Below are positions 61,931 through 64,000 of a DNA stretch of 64,000 bases, in pieces. The DNA comes from Azorinus chamasolen (Eukaryota; Mollusca; Bivalvia; Cardiida; Solecurtidae). The notes under the pieces were generated by a model. That model was not told the origin of the DNA. It saw only the letters and a list, made by a program, of their open reading frames with translations, and did not search any database. How positions within the stretch are numbered: the stretch's first letter is position 1; each line of letters begins with the position of its first letter. The position numbers and the translations under genes were made by a program. Location of the stretch: positions 3,848,062-3,912,061 of the forward strand of contig OY755241.1 of NCBI GenBank assembly GCA_963576725.1, in the 5' to 3' direction.

Positions 61931-62973
61931 AATGGTAGAACGAATTTTAAACCATCCGGTTTGGTCAAAGTATATCGAAATAATCCAACCGCTTTCAAAT
62001 TAATTATGATTTAATTATGGTTTTATATCAAACGATGGTGTCTGTATCCGTTATTTTCTTTATACGGGCATGATTGTACACCTTTCATAAAATCTGCTTA
62101 CTTTTATATTCATAAAAATGAGTAGGGTATCACAAAACGTGAAATAATTTACCCAATGTCTGACTTAAGCAAATATTAAGATAATTGACTCCAAAATTTA
62201 AACTTACTAAGTGAACTAAACGGAGTATGTGTAGGCTGATGTCTCGGCCTTTGTAATGACGTGTAAATTACCAGTATTGATGAGGATATCTAAAAGTAAT
62301 TTAACATGATTTGTAAAGTAGAAATGAAACAAGGCTTTTTAAATGGTGTATTTCGTAACATAAAAGTGGCTGATGCTTTTGATGCATACATGTATTTACA
62401 AACAAAAGCATACATGTATTTACGAACCATTATATCAGCGTTGTTTTCAGCACATGTACAACACGTCAGTGCATGCTGTAGATGTATAGCTAGACTTTTA
62501 GAAACAATACATTTCACATTACTAAAATAAGATTCATGGCAAAACATGCATGAAACATTATCATGTCAAATTCAATAAATACTGATGATAACACAAGAAA
62601 CGGAAAACCCATCCCTCATTTCGATTCTGCTCCTCAATGTTAAGAATGTTTCTACGTGTTTAAGCAGTAGACCTTTCTGTGTGATATATTTAACTATCAT
62701 CACATCTGTATTAATCGTAATGTAAGTTTAGATCGAATAATAATCCTCAAAGAGCCCCTATTCACTTCTTCATATTCTTCATCTGCTTCAAGAGCCTTCT
62801 CCAGAATACTTCCACAATTCATCCTCAATCCATTATTGAACCAGAGAAAGTAGTAAGTCATCGCACCCGGTTTTCTCTGTATCCGCTCACCTCTTTCTGG
62901 TGTATCAAATTAGCCTAAAGTTGTAATGAGCGTTAATTAACGCAACCAACTTTCTACAAGGTGGCAATGATCG
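61931..62973. other. no gene seen
   Basis: AT-rich, no recognised element. ATACATGTATTTAC is repeated at 62388 and 62411. Confidence 0.35.
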
Positions 62974-63170
62974 ATGTCAACCTCGCGCTCAATATCGTTT
63001 GTATTGTGTGTCCAAGAATCTGTTCAAAATGAAGATGACTTTCTCAGGGCAGATGTAAGAGATAAAGTCGCTAAAGAAGCTTTTATAAACAACAGGCTGG
63101 AAACTCACGCCCGGTTCCTTGAGTTGTTAAAGACTGATTTGAAGACAATGGCAGGTTCGGTGTTAGTATA
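62974..63170 (+). CDS. possible exon, unknown product
   Basis: A non-repetitive open stretch encodes ESVQNEDDFLRADVRDKVAK, EAFINNRLETHARFLELLKT and DLKTMAG: charged, helix-prone. It could start at an acceptor (gtgtgtccaag before about 63016) and end at AG|GTTCGG near 63150, both weak sites. No family recognised. 63171-63640 shows nothing. Confidence 0.25.
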
Positions 63171-63642
63171 CTGGCAGCACGGACATAGTTGAGTGCAATT
63201 ACTAAATCAGTCATAAGGGTCATATGTGGATATCGATCTTCGGGATCTCATGAAACACCAGTTTTGTTCAGCATTGGTAATGCTGGAGGTTGTTTAGCAA
63301 AATACTATACGTCAAATGAGCTGAATACCTAATAGAAGAGGTAGACATGACAAACACAAGATGAGAAACACATTGTAAAAGAAGTCAGAAATGTTTTATT
63401 TCATTCAGTGCGAGACATTCCATGCATCTTCAAACAAATATCTGAAAGACTTTTCAACATGACGCCTGAAAGTATTCATGTAAGATATGTATCAGGAAAA
63501 CTTAAAAACATATGGAGAGAATGAGGAAATGGGGGTTCAGAAAAGCTGCTAGTGTAAGGGGAGGATACAAAGAAACCTGCTGACTGGAAGGTTTTTTGAT
63601 GAACGATGACAACATGAGGCAACGTGTTCAAGTAAAACAACA

Positions 63643-63950
63643 AGAAGTAAAGTACCTAGTTATAGTCTACTTTCAGTCCAAAAGACCGCTCAGTCGACTG
63701 TACATGTACTCCCCTGGTCATTGAGTCATTTGCCTACAATATTGAGCATTGCTAACATATGACGCAATCATGCAGCCGCAGTACCGGCTAGTAACCCTCA
63801 CAGGTACCCACTTTAATCCCCGGGTGGAGAGGAGGTGCGGGTAGGAGACACTGAAAAGCGTCTCTGAAATGTCCGGGTGGGACAGGGATTTGAACCCCGG
63901 ACCTGCGGACCGGCAGTCAAGTGTGTTACCACTATACCACCACACCACAC
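63643..63950 (-). mobile_element. tRNA-derived SINE, copy 3
   Basis: Minus strand head TGTGGTGGTATAGTGGTAAC and CGGGGTTCAAATCCCTGTCC; tail CTAGGTACTTTACTTCTTG. Same family as 37664 and 53606. Confidence 0.9.
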
Positions 63951-64000
63951 ACAAGTAATTTGTCAAGCATAAAGTAAAACTGTTTTGAAGTCGGCACAAG

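Noticed and set aside
63718..63999. 93-codon minus-strand ORF
   Set aside because: Translation of the tRNA-derived SINE (SAGPGFKSLSHPDISETLF). The same peptide type appears from the SINE at 53679-53909.

Overview
The window is animal nuclear DNA, most likely from a marine bivalve or related mollusc. This is an inference from spliced genes with GT-AG introns, an HDHD3 orthologue, a small secreted WAP-domain gene, mariner, LINE and tRNA-SINE remnants, and dispersed repeats of the kind abundant in bivalve genomes. There are no bacterial operons, CRISPR arrays or functional tRNA/rRNA genes. Most open frames longer than 60 codons are accidents inside repeats.

Genes. (1) 3-662 (+) is the 3' part of an HDHD3-like HAD hydrolase. 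(2) On the minus strand, exons at 9628-9550, 3162-3005 and 938-797 (or to 747) have matching splice phases and seem to encode a cysteine-rich secreted-type protein; its 5' end was not found. (3) On the plus strand five exons (48510-48551, 50777-50812, 52354-52429, 54425-54542, 56761-56860) join in frame into a 123-residue protein with a signal peptide and an eight-cysteine WAP domain. Weaker single-exon candidates lie at 42348-42521 (-), 45894-46030 (+) and 62974-63170 (+).

Mobile DNA dominates. From 1 to 31 kb and from 42 to 61 kb the sequence is a dense, nested mosaic of short non-autonomous elements, each with a long central palindrome. Two target-site classes are visible. TTAA-flanked elements with CCC...GGG termini (families A, B, G, I, M here) look piggyBac-like. 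TA-flanked elements with CAGT...ACTG termini (C, D, E, F) look like Tc1/mariner-pogo types. Families from both classes carry the same palindrome apex, GCTCCTNNAGGAGC, on otherwise different arms. Families H, J and L are further palindromes with other apices. Family letters are local labels.

Layout. 1-15.8 kb: HDHD3, the minus-strand gene and a MITE mosaic, including one TTAA element whose terminus has expanded into a 28-bp minisatellite (3360-4027). 15.8-18.0 kb and 28.5-30.4 kb: the two arms of a diverged inverted duplication. Between them: a mariner relic, a reverse-transcriptase relic (22.4-24.6 kb), tandem repeats and a 5'-truncated LINE. 30.5-41.5 kb: a degenerate minus-strand LINE (ORF1, endonuclease, RT), interrupted by a 5.36-kb terminal-inverted-repeat insertion. 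42-48 kb: SINE and MITE mosaic. 48.5-56.9 kb: the WAP gene, whose introns are largely MITEs. 57-64 kb: more MITEs, a 366-bp tandem repeat and a tRNA-derived SINE.
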